NCBI RefSeq assembly: GCF_002234405.1
Contig: NZ_NMQT01000075.1
Span: 1-64,000 of the forward strand
Source of the DNA: Amycolatopsis thailandensis
GTDB taxonomy: Bacteria; Actinomycetota; Actinomycetes; Mycobacteriales; Pseudonocardiaceae
DNA length: 64,000 nucleotides
Direction: 5' to 3'
In this document: piece after piece, positions 1-7,347 of the stretch
Numbering within the stretch: position 1 is the stretch's first letter
Layout: every line of letters starts with the position of its first letter
Program-made: the position numbers and the translations under genes
Notes under the pieces: model-generated
What the model was told of the DNA's origin: nothing
The model's input: the letters and a program-made list of their open reading frames with translations, nothing else
Databases searched by the model: none

Positions 1-40
1 CTCCTTCCCTCGGCTGAGCCGAGGGAAGGAGTCCTTCACG
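1..40. repeat. Palindrome, cut by the window start
   Basis: Positions 1-15 and 17-31 are perfect reverse complements with one base between them. The following bases (tccttcac) suggest that the outer stem continues left of the window, since 47999-48047 holds a degenerate relative that begins GTGAAGG. It lies just past the stop of the LysE gene and could terminate transcription, but there is no T-run. Confidence 0.6.
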
Positions 41-49
41 CGCGTTCGG

Positions 50-676
50 TCAGTTCTGGACGGCGACCTTGATGCCGAGCCCGACCAGGAAGGTGCCCAT
101 CACCGCGTCCATGGCGCGACGCACCCGGCCGGAGCTGAAGAACCGCCGCAGTGAACCGACCAGCGTCGCCAGGGTGAAGGTCCACACCACCGCCACCGTC
201 GTGGCCAGCACCGCCAGCTGCAGCGTCTGCGCGGTCGAGGCCGAATGCGGGAGGAACTGCGGGATCAGCGCGAGGAAGAACACCGCGACCTTCGGGTTGA
301 GCAGATTGGTGAGCAGTCCCTGCCGGAACGTCTCCTTGGGCGCGACGACGGGCGCCACCTTGTCCTTGAGGTCGCTGTAGTCACCGCGGCGCACCGCCAG
401 CCACGCCTTGACCCCGAGGAAGACCAGGTACGCGGCGCCGATCAGCTTCACGGCGGTGAAGGCGATCGCCGACACGGTGAGGATGGCCGCGACGCCGAGC
501 GCGATCGCGACCACCCAGACGAACACGCCGAGCGCGATGCCGAGTCCGGCGGCGATCCCGGCCTTGCGCCCGCCGAGGATCGCGCTGCGGGTCACCACCA
601 GGAAATCCGGGCCGGGTGCCATCGCGCCGAGCAGGCAGATCAAGACGAACGAAAGTGCCGTGGCCCCGGAGATCAT
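50..676 (-). CDS. LysE/RhtB family amino-acid exporter
   Basis: The protein has 208 residues, the usual size for LysE/RhtB exporters, which move amino acids or their analogues out across the cytoplasmic membrane. The N-terminal family signature GAMAPGPDF near residues 17-25 is present, and about six hydrophobic segments cover nearly the whole length. The start codon overlaps the stop of the upstream acetyltransferase gene by four bases (ATGA), so the two are probably translationally coupled. The exported substrate cannot be told from sequence. Confidence 0.9.
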   Translation of the reverse strand: MISGATALSFVLICLLGAMAPGPDFLVVTRSAILGGRKAGIAAGLGIALGVFVWVVAIALGVAAILTVSAIAFTAVKLIGAAYLVFLGVKAWLAVRRGDYSDLKDKVAPVVAPKETFRQGLLTNLLNPKVAVFFLALIPQFLPHSASTAQTLQLAVLATTVAVVWTFTLATLVGSLRRFFSSGRVRRAMDAVMGTFLVGLGIKVAVQN

Positions 677-1239
677 TCGCCGATCCTATCCGGCTTTTCG
701 ACGTCCCGGGCCATGACGGCGCCCGGAAGATCGACGCCGTCGGGCGTCGTCACCGTCACCCGTTCGACCTCGGTGAAGCCGAACGACAGGTACAGCGGGA
801 CACCGGGCAGGGTCGCGGTGAGCGTCAGTGAGGTGAACCCTTCGGCCTTCGCGGCGAGGCGGCACGATTCGAGGATCGCGCGCCCGAGGCCGCGCCGGGT
901 CCAGTCACCGCGGACGAACATGGCGCGCACCCGCGCCGGTTCGGTGGCCGGGTCGAGTGGACGTTCGTCGTCCTCCGCGTCGCCCGCGCCGGCGTGCGTC
1001 TTGTTGCGCCTGCTCCAGCCTCCGCAGGCGACGATCTCGCCGTCGGCCTCGTGCACGAAGTAGGTGCCGTCCTCGATCAGCCGCAGATCGATGGCCGCGA
1101 TGTGCTCCGCCGCGCTCGCGGTCTGCCGCTCGTCGTAGAACCGGGGGAACAACTCCAGCACCGAGGCCCGCATCAGCGCCGCGATGGCGGGCGCGTCGGC
1201 GAGGGTGGCCGCCCGCTGCGGCGGCGTGTACGTCGTCAT
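673..1239 (-). CDS. GNAT family N-acetyltransferase
   Basis: A protein of 188 residues with a single GNAT fold. Acetyl-CoA-binding motif A is visible as RAMFVRGDWTRRGLGRA near residues 104-120, including the R-x-x-G-x-G/A pyrophosphate loop. The start was set at the ATG at 1239 because the six residues before it are not GNAT-like. It is the first gene of a two-gene unit with the LysE exporter (4-bp overlap), so it may modify the same amine or amino-acid substrate, which is inference. Confidence 0.85.
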   Translation of the reverse strand: MTTYTPPQRAATLADAPAIAALMRASVLELFPRFYDERQTASAAEHIAAIDLRLIEDGTYFVHEADGEIVACGGWSRRNKTHAGAGDAEDDERPLDPATEPARVRAMFVRGDWTRRGLGRAILESCRLAAKAEGFTSLTLTATLPGVPLYLSFGFTEVERVTVTTPDGVDLPGAVMARDVEKPDRIGE

Positions 1240-1290
1240 GCCGCGGAAGATAACCAACGGCGGCGATCGCGCCTACCGGATAATCGCGGG

Positions 1291-2112
1291 GTGATCACCG
1301 ACGACGGCCGTGAGCTGTGGACCTCGGCGACCGGCAGGGGCGAACCGATCCTGTGCTGCCACGGCGGTCCGGGTCTGTGGGACATGTTCGGCACGCTCGA
1401 TCCCGGTCCGGGTTTCCGGCTGATCCGCTGGGATCAGCGCGGTGCCGGCCGCTCGGATCCGCGCGGCCCGTACACGCTCGACCGGATGGTGGCCGACGTC
1501 GACGCCGTCCGTGAGTGGCATGGACTCGACCGCGTCCCGGTGCTCGGGCATTCGTGGGGCGCGCATCTCGGTCTTCTCTACGCCCTCGCGCGTCCGGAGC
1601 GGGTCAGCGCGCTCGTCTATGTGTCGGGCGTCGGGCTGGGGGACGGCTGGCACGCGGAGTTCAAGCGGAACTTCGAGCAGGTGCTGGGAGAACGGCATCC
1701 GCGGTGGGCCGAACTTCGCGCGAAGGACCGCGATGGGGCCGAAGAACGTGAACTCGCGGTGCTGCAATGGACGGCAGACTTCGTGACGGAGGGGGCGCGC
1801 CACGCCGAGGCGATGGCGACACCATGGTTCCCGATCAACTACGAGGCGAACGCCGCGCTGGGCGAGGAGATGCGGGCGGTGCCCGAGTCCGAGCTCGTCG
1901 AGGCCTGCCGGTCGCTGCGGGTGCCGACGTTGATCGTGGACGGGACGGCGGACAACCGGCCCCGGTGGGCCGTCGACTCGCTGGAGCAGGCCTTGCCTTC
2001 GGTGACCCGGGTGCGGCTGCCGGGAGTCGGTCACGTGCCGTGGCTGGAGGCGCCGGACGCGTTCCGCGCCGCCGTGACCGACTTCCTGGTGCGGCACGGC
2101 GGCGTGTCATGA
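1291..2112 (+). CDS. Alpha/beta hydrolase, prolyl aminopeptidase type
   Basis: The protein has 273 residues and starts at GTG 1291. The HGGPG oxyanion-hole motif (residues 24-28) followed by a WDQRG segment is diagnostic of the proline iminopeptidase (S33) group. The nucleophile elbow is GHSWG with Ser88, and a C-terminal GVGH supplies the histidine. No signal peptide is seen, so it is cytoplasmic. Longer frames to the left run antisense through the acetyltransferase and were rejected. Family members include esterases and lactonases as well as peptidases, so the substrate is open. Confidence 0.85.
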   Translation: MITDDGRELWTSATGRGEPILCCHGGPGLWDMFGTLDPGPGFRLIRWDQRGAGRSDPRGPYTLDRMVADVDAVREWHGLDRVPVLGHSWGAHLGLLYALARPERVSALVYVSGVGLGDGWHAEFKRNFEQVLGERHPRWAELRAKDRDGAEERELAVLQWTADFVTEGARHAEAMATPWFPINYEANAALGEEMRAVPESELVEACRSLRVPTLIVDGTADNRPRWAVDSLEQALPSVTRVRLPGVGHVPWLEAPDAFRAAVTDFLVRHGGVS

Positions 2113-2160
2113 GGGGTCCCCATGAGACGTATTTCGTCTCATGGGGACCCCTCATGACAC
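2104..2160. terminator. Perfect 26-bp inverted repeat between convergent genes
   Basis: Arms 2104-2129 and 2135-2160 are perfectly complementary around a 5-base loop (TATTT). The left arm contains the stop codon of the hydrolase gene. It sits between two convergent genes and has no T-run, so it would stop transcription only by RNA structure. It differs in sequence from the other palindromes of the window. Confidence 0.7.
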
Positions 2161-2163
2161 ACG

Positions 2164-2979
2164 TCAGGCCATGGTGATCGGTTGTTGCAGCTCGGTGACC
2201 CACTTGTCCCCGTCGGCCGGGCAATCGAGGTAGAACTCCCGCGCCGGGCCGTTCGCGCGGTACCCGTGCGCGTCGACCCACTTCGCCAGCGCCTGGTAGC
2301 TGGAGAGCACGGTCTCCATCGAGCCCCGGTGCAGGATCGTCGCCGCTGTCGCCACTTCGGCGAGGCTCACCGTCGAGAACCCTTCGGAGCCGTCGGTTTC
2401 GGCCGCGATCGGGACGGCGGCGTGGATCAGCACGCGTTCGCCGTCGGCGTCGTCCTCGTAGTAGGCGATGAGCGGCCCCGACGGAGTGATCGGGCCGAGC
2501 GCCCCGAACAGTTCCTTGTAGAGACCTTGCACGACCGGCCCGATCTCTTCGTTCACGTATCCGCTCGCCGTCCCGGTCAGCTCGGCGACGCGTACCGCGG
2601 GCAGGCTTTTGACGACGACGTCTTCGGAAGGCATTCTTCCCTCGCTTTCGATCGACCGGAGCCTCGCTTCGACGGCCGTGAGCCGCGCCTCGTCGGCCGC
2701 GATGGCCGCTTCGAGTTCGGCCCGGCGCAGCCGCAGCATCCCGCGCAACTCGTCGGCGCCGATCTCCGCGTCGAGGATCTCCTGCACCTGGGTGAGCGTG
2801 AAGCCGAGATCCTTGAGCGCGATCACCCGGTTGAGCCGGGCCAGCTGGTCGCCGGTGTAGGACCGGTAGCCGCTGAACGGGTCGACGTGGGCGGGCCGCA
2901 GCAGCCCGATGGCGTCGTAGTGACGCAGCATCCGGACCGACACCCGGCCGTGCTTGGCGAAGTCTCCGATACTGAACAT
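2164..2979 (-). CDS. MerR family regulator with GyrI-like effector domain
   Basis: The protein has 271 residues. The N-terminus FSIGDFAKHGRVSVRMLRHY is a MerR winged helix-turn-helix, followed by the dimerisation helix (about 75-115) and a C-terminal GyrI/SRPBCC-like ligand-binding domain from about residue 120. This architecture is typical of multidrug-sensing regulators such as BltR or TipAL-like proteins. The start at 2979 puts the HTH at the extreme N-terminus. The gene follows the epoxide hydrolase on the same strand but has its own operator-like promoter. Confidence 0.9.
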   Translation of the reverse strand: MFSIGDFAKHGRVSVRMLRHYDAIGLLRPAHVDPFSGYRSYTGDQLARLNRVIALKDLGFTLTQVQEILDAEIGADELRGMLRLRRAELEAAIAADEARLTAVEARLRSIESEGRMPSEDVVVKSLPAVRVAELTGTASGYVNEEIGPVVQGLYKELFGALGPITPSGPLIAYYEDDADGERVLIHAAVPIAAETDGSEGFSTVSLAEVATAATILHRGSMETVLSSYQALAKWVDAHGYRANGPAREFYLDCPADGDKWVTELQQPITMA

Positions 2980-2991
2980 GACGCCTCCCAC

Positions 2992-3020
2992 TCGACAGCC
3001 TGACACGGTGTCACAGTCAA
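2992..3020 (-). promoter_or_regulatory. MerR-type promoter/operator
   Basis: On the minus strand the sequence reads CTTGACTGTGACACCGTGTC. It is a -35 (TTGAC, 3016-3020) followed by the dyad TGACAC-CG-TGTCA lying inside the spacer, the classical MerR-family arrangement. A -10 candidate lies near 2992-2997. The transcript would start close to the MerR start codon, implying autoregulation. Confidence 0.6.
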
Positions 3021-3024
3021 GCTG

Positions 3025-4179
3025 TCACCGCACGAGCCGGAAGAACGACCGCACCTCCTCGGTGAACACGGCAGGCTGTTCGAAGGCCGCGAAATGGCCG
3101 CCCCGCTCCAGTTCGTTCCAGTACCGGATGTCGGTGAACCGGCGCTCGGCCCAGCGACGGGACGGGCGCGGCGACTCGCGCGGGAAGATCGAGCAGCCCG
3201 TCGGCACGGCGATGGTGTCCACAGTGGATTCGGTGAACCAGCTCGACACCTCGGCGAAACTCTCCCAGTACAACCGCGCGGACGAGGCGCCGGTCCCGGT
3301 CAGCCAATAGAGGGTGATGTCGTCGAGCATCGCGTCCCGGCTCAGCGCGTTCTCCGGATTTCCGGCGCAGTCCGTCCACGCCTGGAACTTCTCGACGATC
3401 CACGCGCACAGGGCGGCCGGTGAATCGCTCAGCGCGTAGCCGATCGTCTGCGGCTTCGTCCTCTGCAGGTTCGCGTAAGCCGAACCGTCCGCGTTGCCGC
3501 GTTCGAGGTCGTCGAGCGATGCCCGCTCGGCTTCGGTGAGGTCGCCGAACGTCGCCGGATCCGGTGCCGCCAGCGGAGGGTTGAGGTGGATCCCGGCCAG
3601 GCTCCCGGGTGCCGTCCGCCCCATGAGCGTGGTGATGCTCGTGCCCCAGTCGCCGCCTTGGGCTCCGAAGCGCTCGTAACCCAGGCCGTCCATGAGGTGG
3701 ATCCACGCGTCGGCGATCCGCTGGATCGACCATCCGGTCTTCGCGGGTTTGTCGCTGAAGCCGTACCCGGGCAGGGACGGCACGACGACGTGGAAGGCGT
3801 CTGCCGCGTCGCCGCCGTGGGCGACGGGATCGGTGAGCGGGCCGATCACGTCGAGGAATTCGAAGATCGAGCCGGGCCAGCCGTGGGTGAGGATCAGCGG
3901 CAGCGCGCCGGGATGCGGGGAGCGGGCGTGCAGATAGTGGATGCCGAGCCCGTCGATCCGGGCGCGGAACTGGGGGATCGCGTTGAGCCGGGACTCCGCG
4001 GCTCGCCAGTCGTAGGTGTCCGCCCAGTACGCGCACAGCGCGCGCAGATACGCGGCGGGCACACCTTGCGACCAGTCGTCGACGGTCTCGTCCTCGGGCC
4101 AGCGGGTGCGGCGGAGCCGGGCGCGGAGGTCCTCGAGGTCGGCCTCCGGGATCCGGGCTCGGAAGGGCGTGGTCTCCAT
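3025..4179 (-). CDS. Epoxide hydrolase, EHN-domain type
   Basis: The protein has 384 residues. Residues 1-105 form the N-terminal EHN domain, followed by an alpha/beta-hydrolase core. Visible features are the HGWPGS oxyanion motif (99-104), a PSLPGYGFSD segment, and the nucleophile elbow GGDWG with Asp177, as expected for a hydrolase that opens epoxides through an ester intermediate. It resembles microsomal-type and juvenile-hormone-type enzymes. The start at 4179 was chosen because METTPFRARIPE is the conserved beginning. No signal peptide is visible. The natural substrate is unknown. Confidence 0.9.
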   Translation of the reverse strand: METTPFRARIPEADLEDLRARLRRTRWPEDETVDDWSQGVPAAYLRALCAYWADTYDWRAAESRLNAIPQFRARIDGLGIHYLHARSPHPGALPLILTHGWPGSIFEFLDVIGPLTDPVAHGGDAADAFHVVVPSLPGYGFSDKPAKTGWSIQRIADAWIHLMDGLGYERFGAQGGDWGTSITTLMGRTAPGSLAGIHLNPPLAAPDPATFGDLTEAERASLDDLERGNADGSAYANLQRTKPQTIGYALSDSPAALCAWIVEKFQAWTDCAGNPENALSRDAMLDDITLYWLTGTGASSARLYWESFAEVSSWFTESTVDTIAVPTGCSIFPRESPRPSRRWAERRFTDIRYWNELERGGHFAAFEQPAVFTEEVRSFFRLVR

Positions 4180-4253
4180 GCCCGCCGACGTTAACGAGAG
4201 GGTCCGACAATAATCCGGTGCGCCGGTCACTCCCGTCCGCCTACCGTCCGAGG

Positions 4254-4898
4254 ATGAGCCACACCTACCCTCCCTTGAACATCGAGGTACGGACGCCGCG
4301 GCTGACCTTGGCCGGGGCGACGGACGAGTTGCTGGAGCGGCTGGTCCCGGCCGTCCGCGCCGGTGTCGCCGAAACCGCGCCCTGGCCGTTCGACGACCCG
4401 ATTTCCTTGTACGCGGACAATCCCGATCGTGAATGGCGGTGGCTGCGGGGGATCTGGGCGGGGCGCGCCCGGGTGGATCCGAGCTTCTGGCGGCTGTACT
4501 TCGTCGTGTTGCTGGACGGCGAAGCGATCGGGATGCAGGACCTGATCGGGACCGATTTCGCCAAATTCGGGACGGTGTCGAGCTTTTCGTGGCTGGCGCC
4601 GGGACAGCGCGGACGCGGGCTCGGGCGGGAGATGCGCGCGGCCGTGTTGCATCTGGCCTTCGCGGGGCTGGGCGCTCGGGAGGCTTCGAGCGACGCCTTC
4701 GCCGACAACCAAGCGTCCAACGGGGTGTCGCGAGCGCTGGGTTACGAGAAGAACGGCACTACCTGGGAGACCCGGCGGGGAGAGGTCGGGTTGATCCAGT
4801 GCTGGCGGTTGACCAGAGAGACCTGGGACCGGCAGCGGCGCGACGACATCGAACTGGTCGGCGTCAAGGAATCTCTCCCGGTACTGGGCATCGACTGA
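4254..4898 (+). CDS. GNAT family N-acetyltransferase
   Basis: The protein has 214 residues. RTPRLTLAGA near the N-terminus and WLAPGQRGRGLGREMR (motif A, about residues 113-128) identify a RimJ/RimL-like GNAT. The C-terminal LGYEKNG is the usual beta-bulge region. The start at ATG 4254 follows the short divergent space from the epoxide hydrolase. The substrate is not predictable. Confidence 0.85.
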   Translation: MSHTYPPLNIEVRTPRLTLAGATDELLERLVPAVRAGVAETAPWPFDDPISLYADNPDREWRWLRGIWAGRARVDPSFWRLYFVVLLDGEAIGMQDLIGTDFAKFGTVSSFSWLAPGQRGRGLGREMRAAVLHLAFAGLGAREASSDAFADNQASNGVSRALGYEKNGTTWETRRGEVGLIQCWRLTRETWDRQRRDDIELVGVKESLPVLGID

Positions 4899-4905
4899 GG
4901 GCCGG

Positions 4906-4949
4906 CTCGGCGCGAGTGTCCACTGTGGATATTCGCGCCGAGTTATTTG
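4906..4949 (+). terminator. Stem-loop terminator after the acetyltransferase
   Basis: Arms 4906-4915 and 4933-4942 pair perfectly and are followed by GTTATTTGT. The loop contains the palindrome TCCACTGTGGA (4919-4929), an 11-mer seen repeatedly in this window. Confidence 0.7.
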
Positions 4950-5214
4950 TGCGATAAGCCAAATATGGCATGGTCGGTGCTGCCGCGAAGGCCTTCTTCG
5001 CTGCTCGAGGACATGGTTCCGGACTGGACGGCGACCAGGCGTACCCGAGTGTCCACATGAGACGTTCAGCGACAACCGAGCGTTCGATTCATGGCCATAT
5101 GAGGCTGTCCGCTAGGGGGTTGTGAGTGGTGTTTCGGGTTATTTAGGGGTAAGGGAACTGTGGCGTATCTGCGGACGGGTCAGTGACTCTGCGCGCCACC
5201 GGACCTCGGGCGCC

Positions 5215-5261
5215 GACTGTGTGGATTTTGGTGCGTTGGACGCTCAGAAATCCACACAGTC
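5215..5261. repeat. Nested hairpin
   Basis: Outer arms 5215-5228 and 5248-5261 pair over 14 bp. The loop carries a second small hairpin, GCGT-TGG-ACGC, at 5233-5243. Confidence 0.65.
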
Positions 5262-5306
5262 CCGCGTGACCGGACCGGTCACGGCCAGGAGGCCCGAAAG
5301 GCTCGA

Positions 5307-5355
5307 GGGGTGTGTGGTAACAGGGACATTCAACGTCCCTGTTACCACACACCCC
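5307..5355. repeat. Perfect 21-bp inverted repeat
   Basis: Arms 5307-5327 and 5335-5355 are perfect reverse complements with a 7-base loop. It lies in the gene-free block before the glyoxylate operon. Confidence 0.75.
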
Positions 5356-5435
5356 TTACTCTGAGTGACAGCTCACGCTCTCGTCAGCAACAACGACCCG
5401 ACACCTTTGCCTTGCCTCTCGCTATGTGTGTCGTG

Positions 5436-5489
5436 GTCGCGAAAGCCACTTTCAGGACATCTGATGTCCCGAAAGTGGCTTTTCGCGAC
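5436..5489. repeat. Palindrome of the GTCGCGAAAGCCACTTTC class
   Basis: Arms 5436-5453 and 5471-5489 pair with one bulged T, with an inner GGACAT/ATGTCC stem. Relatives of the same class occur at 21422-21480 and 63786-63838. Each arm contains its own mini-stem around CCA or TGG (GAAAG-CCA-CTTTC and GAAAG-TGG-CTTTC). Confidence 0.75.
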
Positions 5490-5555
5490 GTCTGCGGCAG
5501 GCATGGGGCACACGGGCACGGGGGCACCCTTTGCGGCTGGTTGGTATACCGCCCG

Positions 5556-5618
5556 TTGACCGATGACAGGTCAGCGGGCTATTCTCGATATACGAAAGAA
5601 AGTTTCCGCAGAGCGAAA
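5556..5618 (+). promoter_or_regulatory. Promoter and two operator-like dyads of the glyoxylate operon
   Basis: A -35 candidate TTGACC (5556-5561) and a -10 candidate TATTCT (5580-5585) are 18 bases apart. The dyad TGACC-N7-GGTCA (5557-5573) overlaps the -35 and spacer. A second dyad, TTTCCGC-AGA-GCGAAA (5603-5618), lies just downstream of the expected start site, where a repressor would block transcription. Regulators of glyoxylate/allantoin genes are often IclR-type, but no such regulator is in the window. Confidence 0.5.
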
Positions 5619-5632
5619 TTACAGAGGTTTCG

Positions 5633-6460
5633 ATGGCTGAACTTGCCGGTTCGCGTCACGCACTGCCCTACGTGCTGAACCTGTCGCTGGTCTTCACCGA
5701 GTTGCCACTGCTCGACCGGGCGGAGGCGGCGCGCGCGGCGGGCTTCACCGCGGTCGAGTACTGGTGGCCGTTCGAGACGCCGGCGCCGGACGCCGCCGAG
5801 GTCGACGCTTTCGTGGCGTCGGTCGAGCGGGCGGGTGTCGCGGTGACCGGGCTGAACTTCTTCCCCGGCGACATGGCGGGCGGCGATCGCGGCCTGGTCA
5901 CCTGGCCCGGCCGCGAGGACGACTTCACCCGCGGTGTCGCGTCCGCGATCGAGCTCGGCGAACGGCTCGGCTGCCGCCGGTTCAACGCGCTCTACGGCAA
6001 CCGGATCGACGGCGCGGATCCGGCCGGGCAGGACAAGCTCGGCCTGTCGAATCTGGCGCTCGCGTCGGACGCGGCCGCGCGGATCGACGCGGAGATCGTC
6101 TTGGAACCGCTGTCGGGGGCGGAAAAATACCCGCTCAAGACCGCGGTCGACGTCCTGAACGTGCTCGACGAACTCGGGCGGGACAACGTGAAGCTGCTGG
6201 CCGACCTTTACCACCTGGCGGTCAACGGTGACGACCTCGACACGGTCACGACCGTCCACACCGGACGGATCGGTCACGTCCAGATCGCCGATGCCCCAGG
6301 GCGCCACCAGCCGGGGACCGGAACGCTGGACATCGAGGGTTACCTGGAAAAGCTGCAGGCGGCGGGCTACCGCGGGCAGGTCGGCGTGGAGTACAAACCC
6401 GACGGCCCGAGCGCGGATTCGCTGTCGTGGCTGCCTTTCGAACGAAGGGGACTGGCATGA
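5633..6460 (+). CDS. hyi: Hydroxypyruvate isomerase
   Basis: The protein has 275 residues and the Hyi/OtnI TIM-barrel fold. The beginning LPYVLNLSLVFTELPLLDRA, a WPFETPAPD strand end, EPLSGAEKYPLKT and DLYHLAVNGDD match the family. It interconverts hydroxypyruvate and tartronate semialdehyde. AGAGG precedes the ATG. It is the first gene of a three-gene operon, and its stop overlaps the next start (ATGA). This order is the standard glyoxylate-to-glycerate route in bacteria. Confidence 0.9.
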   Translation: MAELAGSRHALPYVLNLSLVFTELPLLDRAEAARAAGFTAVEYWWPFETPAPDAAEVDAFVASVERAGVAVTGLNFFPGDMAGGDRGLVTWPGREDDFTRGVASAIELGERLGCRRFNALYGNRIDGADPAGQDKLGLSNLALASDAAARIDAEIVLEPLSGAEKYPLKTAVDVLNVLDELGRDNVKLLADLYHLAVNGDDLDTVTTVHTGRIGHVQIADAPGRHQPGTGTLDIEGYLEKLQAAGYRGQVGVEYKPDGPSADSLSWLPFERRGLA

Positions 6461-7344
6461 CCAAGCTGGGATTCATCGGCCTGGGGATCATGGGCGGGCC
6501 GATGGCGGGGCATCTCGTCGCCGCCGGCCATGAAGTGAGCGGATTCGATACGAACGCGGAGGCGCTCGCGAGGCTGGAAGCGGCCGGTGGCCGGGCGGCC
6601 GACGGGGTGGCGGACGCCGTGGCCGGCGCCGAGGTCGTCATCACCATGTTGCCGAACCATCCGCAGGTCGAGGCCGTCGTGCTGGCGGCGGGCGGGGTGC
6701 TGGAGTCGGCGAAACCGGGCACGCTGCTGATCGACATGAGCACGATCCGGCCGGAGACCTCGATCGAGGTGGCGGAGCGGGCGGCCGAACGGGGGATCCG
6801 GGTGCTCGACGCGCCCGTCTCCGGTGGTCAGGCCGGTGCCGAGCAGGCTTCATTGTCCATTATGGCCGGTGGCGACGGCGAGGACTTCGCCGCCGCGCTC
6901 CCGATTCTGGAGGCCGTCGGCAAGACGATCGTCCATGTCGGGCCGCACGGCGCCGGTCAGGTGGTCAAGGCCGCGAACCAGCTCGTGGTCGGTGGGACCT
7001 ACGGCCTGATCGCGGAAGCCATCGTGCTGATGGAGGCCTCGGGCGTGGACGCCGGAGTCGGGCTGGACGTCCTCGCGGGCGGCCTGGCGGGCAGCCGGAT
7101 CCTCGAACTCAAGCGGAAGTCCATGGTGGCGCGGGAATTCGCCCCGGGTTTCCGGATCGACCTGCACCACAAGGACATGGGCATCGCGCTCGCCGCCGCC
7201 AGGCAGGCCGACGTCGCGCTGCCGCTCACCGGGCTGGTCGCCCAGCTCGTCGCCGCCGGACGGGCGATGGGCCACGGCTCGCTCGACCACTCCGCCCTGC
7301 TGAAGGTCGTCGAAGCGCTGTCCGGCGCGGAAAGCAAGGAGTGA
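6457..7344 (+). CDS. glxR: 2-hydroxy-3-oxopropionate (tartronate semialdehyde) reductase
   Basis: The protein has 295 residues of the beta-hydroxyacid dehydrogenase family. Visible features are the NAD(P)-binding GLGIMGGPMAGHL (residues 8-20), the substrate-binding DAPVSGGQAGAEQ segment, the catalytic-lysine helix GAGQVVKAANQL and the cofactor-binding HHKDMGIAL. It reduces tartronate semialdehyde to glycerate. The start at 6457 overlaps the hyi stop by four bases, and gcl starts three bases after its stop, so the three genes are one operon. Confidence 0.92.
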   Translation: MTKLGFIGLGIMGGPMAGHLVAAGHEVSGFDTNAEALARLEAAGGRAADGVADAVAGAEVVITMLPNHPQVEAVVLAAGGVLESAKPGTLLIDMSTIRPETSIEVAERAAERGIRVLDAPVSGGQAGAEQASLSIMAGGDGEDFAAALPILEAVGKTIVHVGPHGAGQVVKAANQLVVGGTYGLIAEAIVLMEASGVDAGVGLDVLAGGLAGSRILELKRKSMVAREFAPGFRIDLHHKDMGIALAAARQADVALPLTGLVAQLVAAGRAMGHGSLDHSALLKVVEALSGAESKE

Positions 7345-7347
7345 GGA

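Larger units (their letters stand above)
5120..5430. repeat. MITE-like composite with inverted ends and internal palindromes
   Basis: The left end (5120-5165) contains CGGGTTATTTAGGGGTAAGG, clearly related to the ends at 21194-21243, 21511-21559 and 63701-63751. The right end, read on the minus strand from about 5430, has GAGAGGCAAGGCAAAGGTGT, a weaker inverted relative. Between them lie two palindromes (5215-5261 and 5307-5355). No protein gene is visible in 4899-5632. Confidence 0.55.

Noticed and set aside
5310..5678. 122-codon plus-strand frame across the palindromes before hyi
   Set aside because: It consists largely of palindrome sequence, has no domain and no ribosome site, and overlaps the hyi start.
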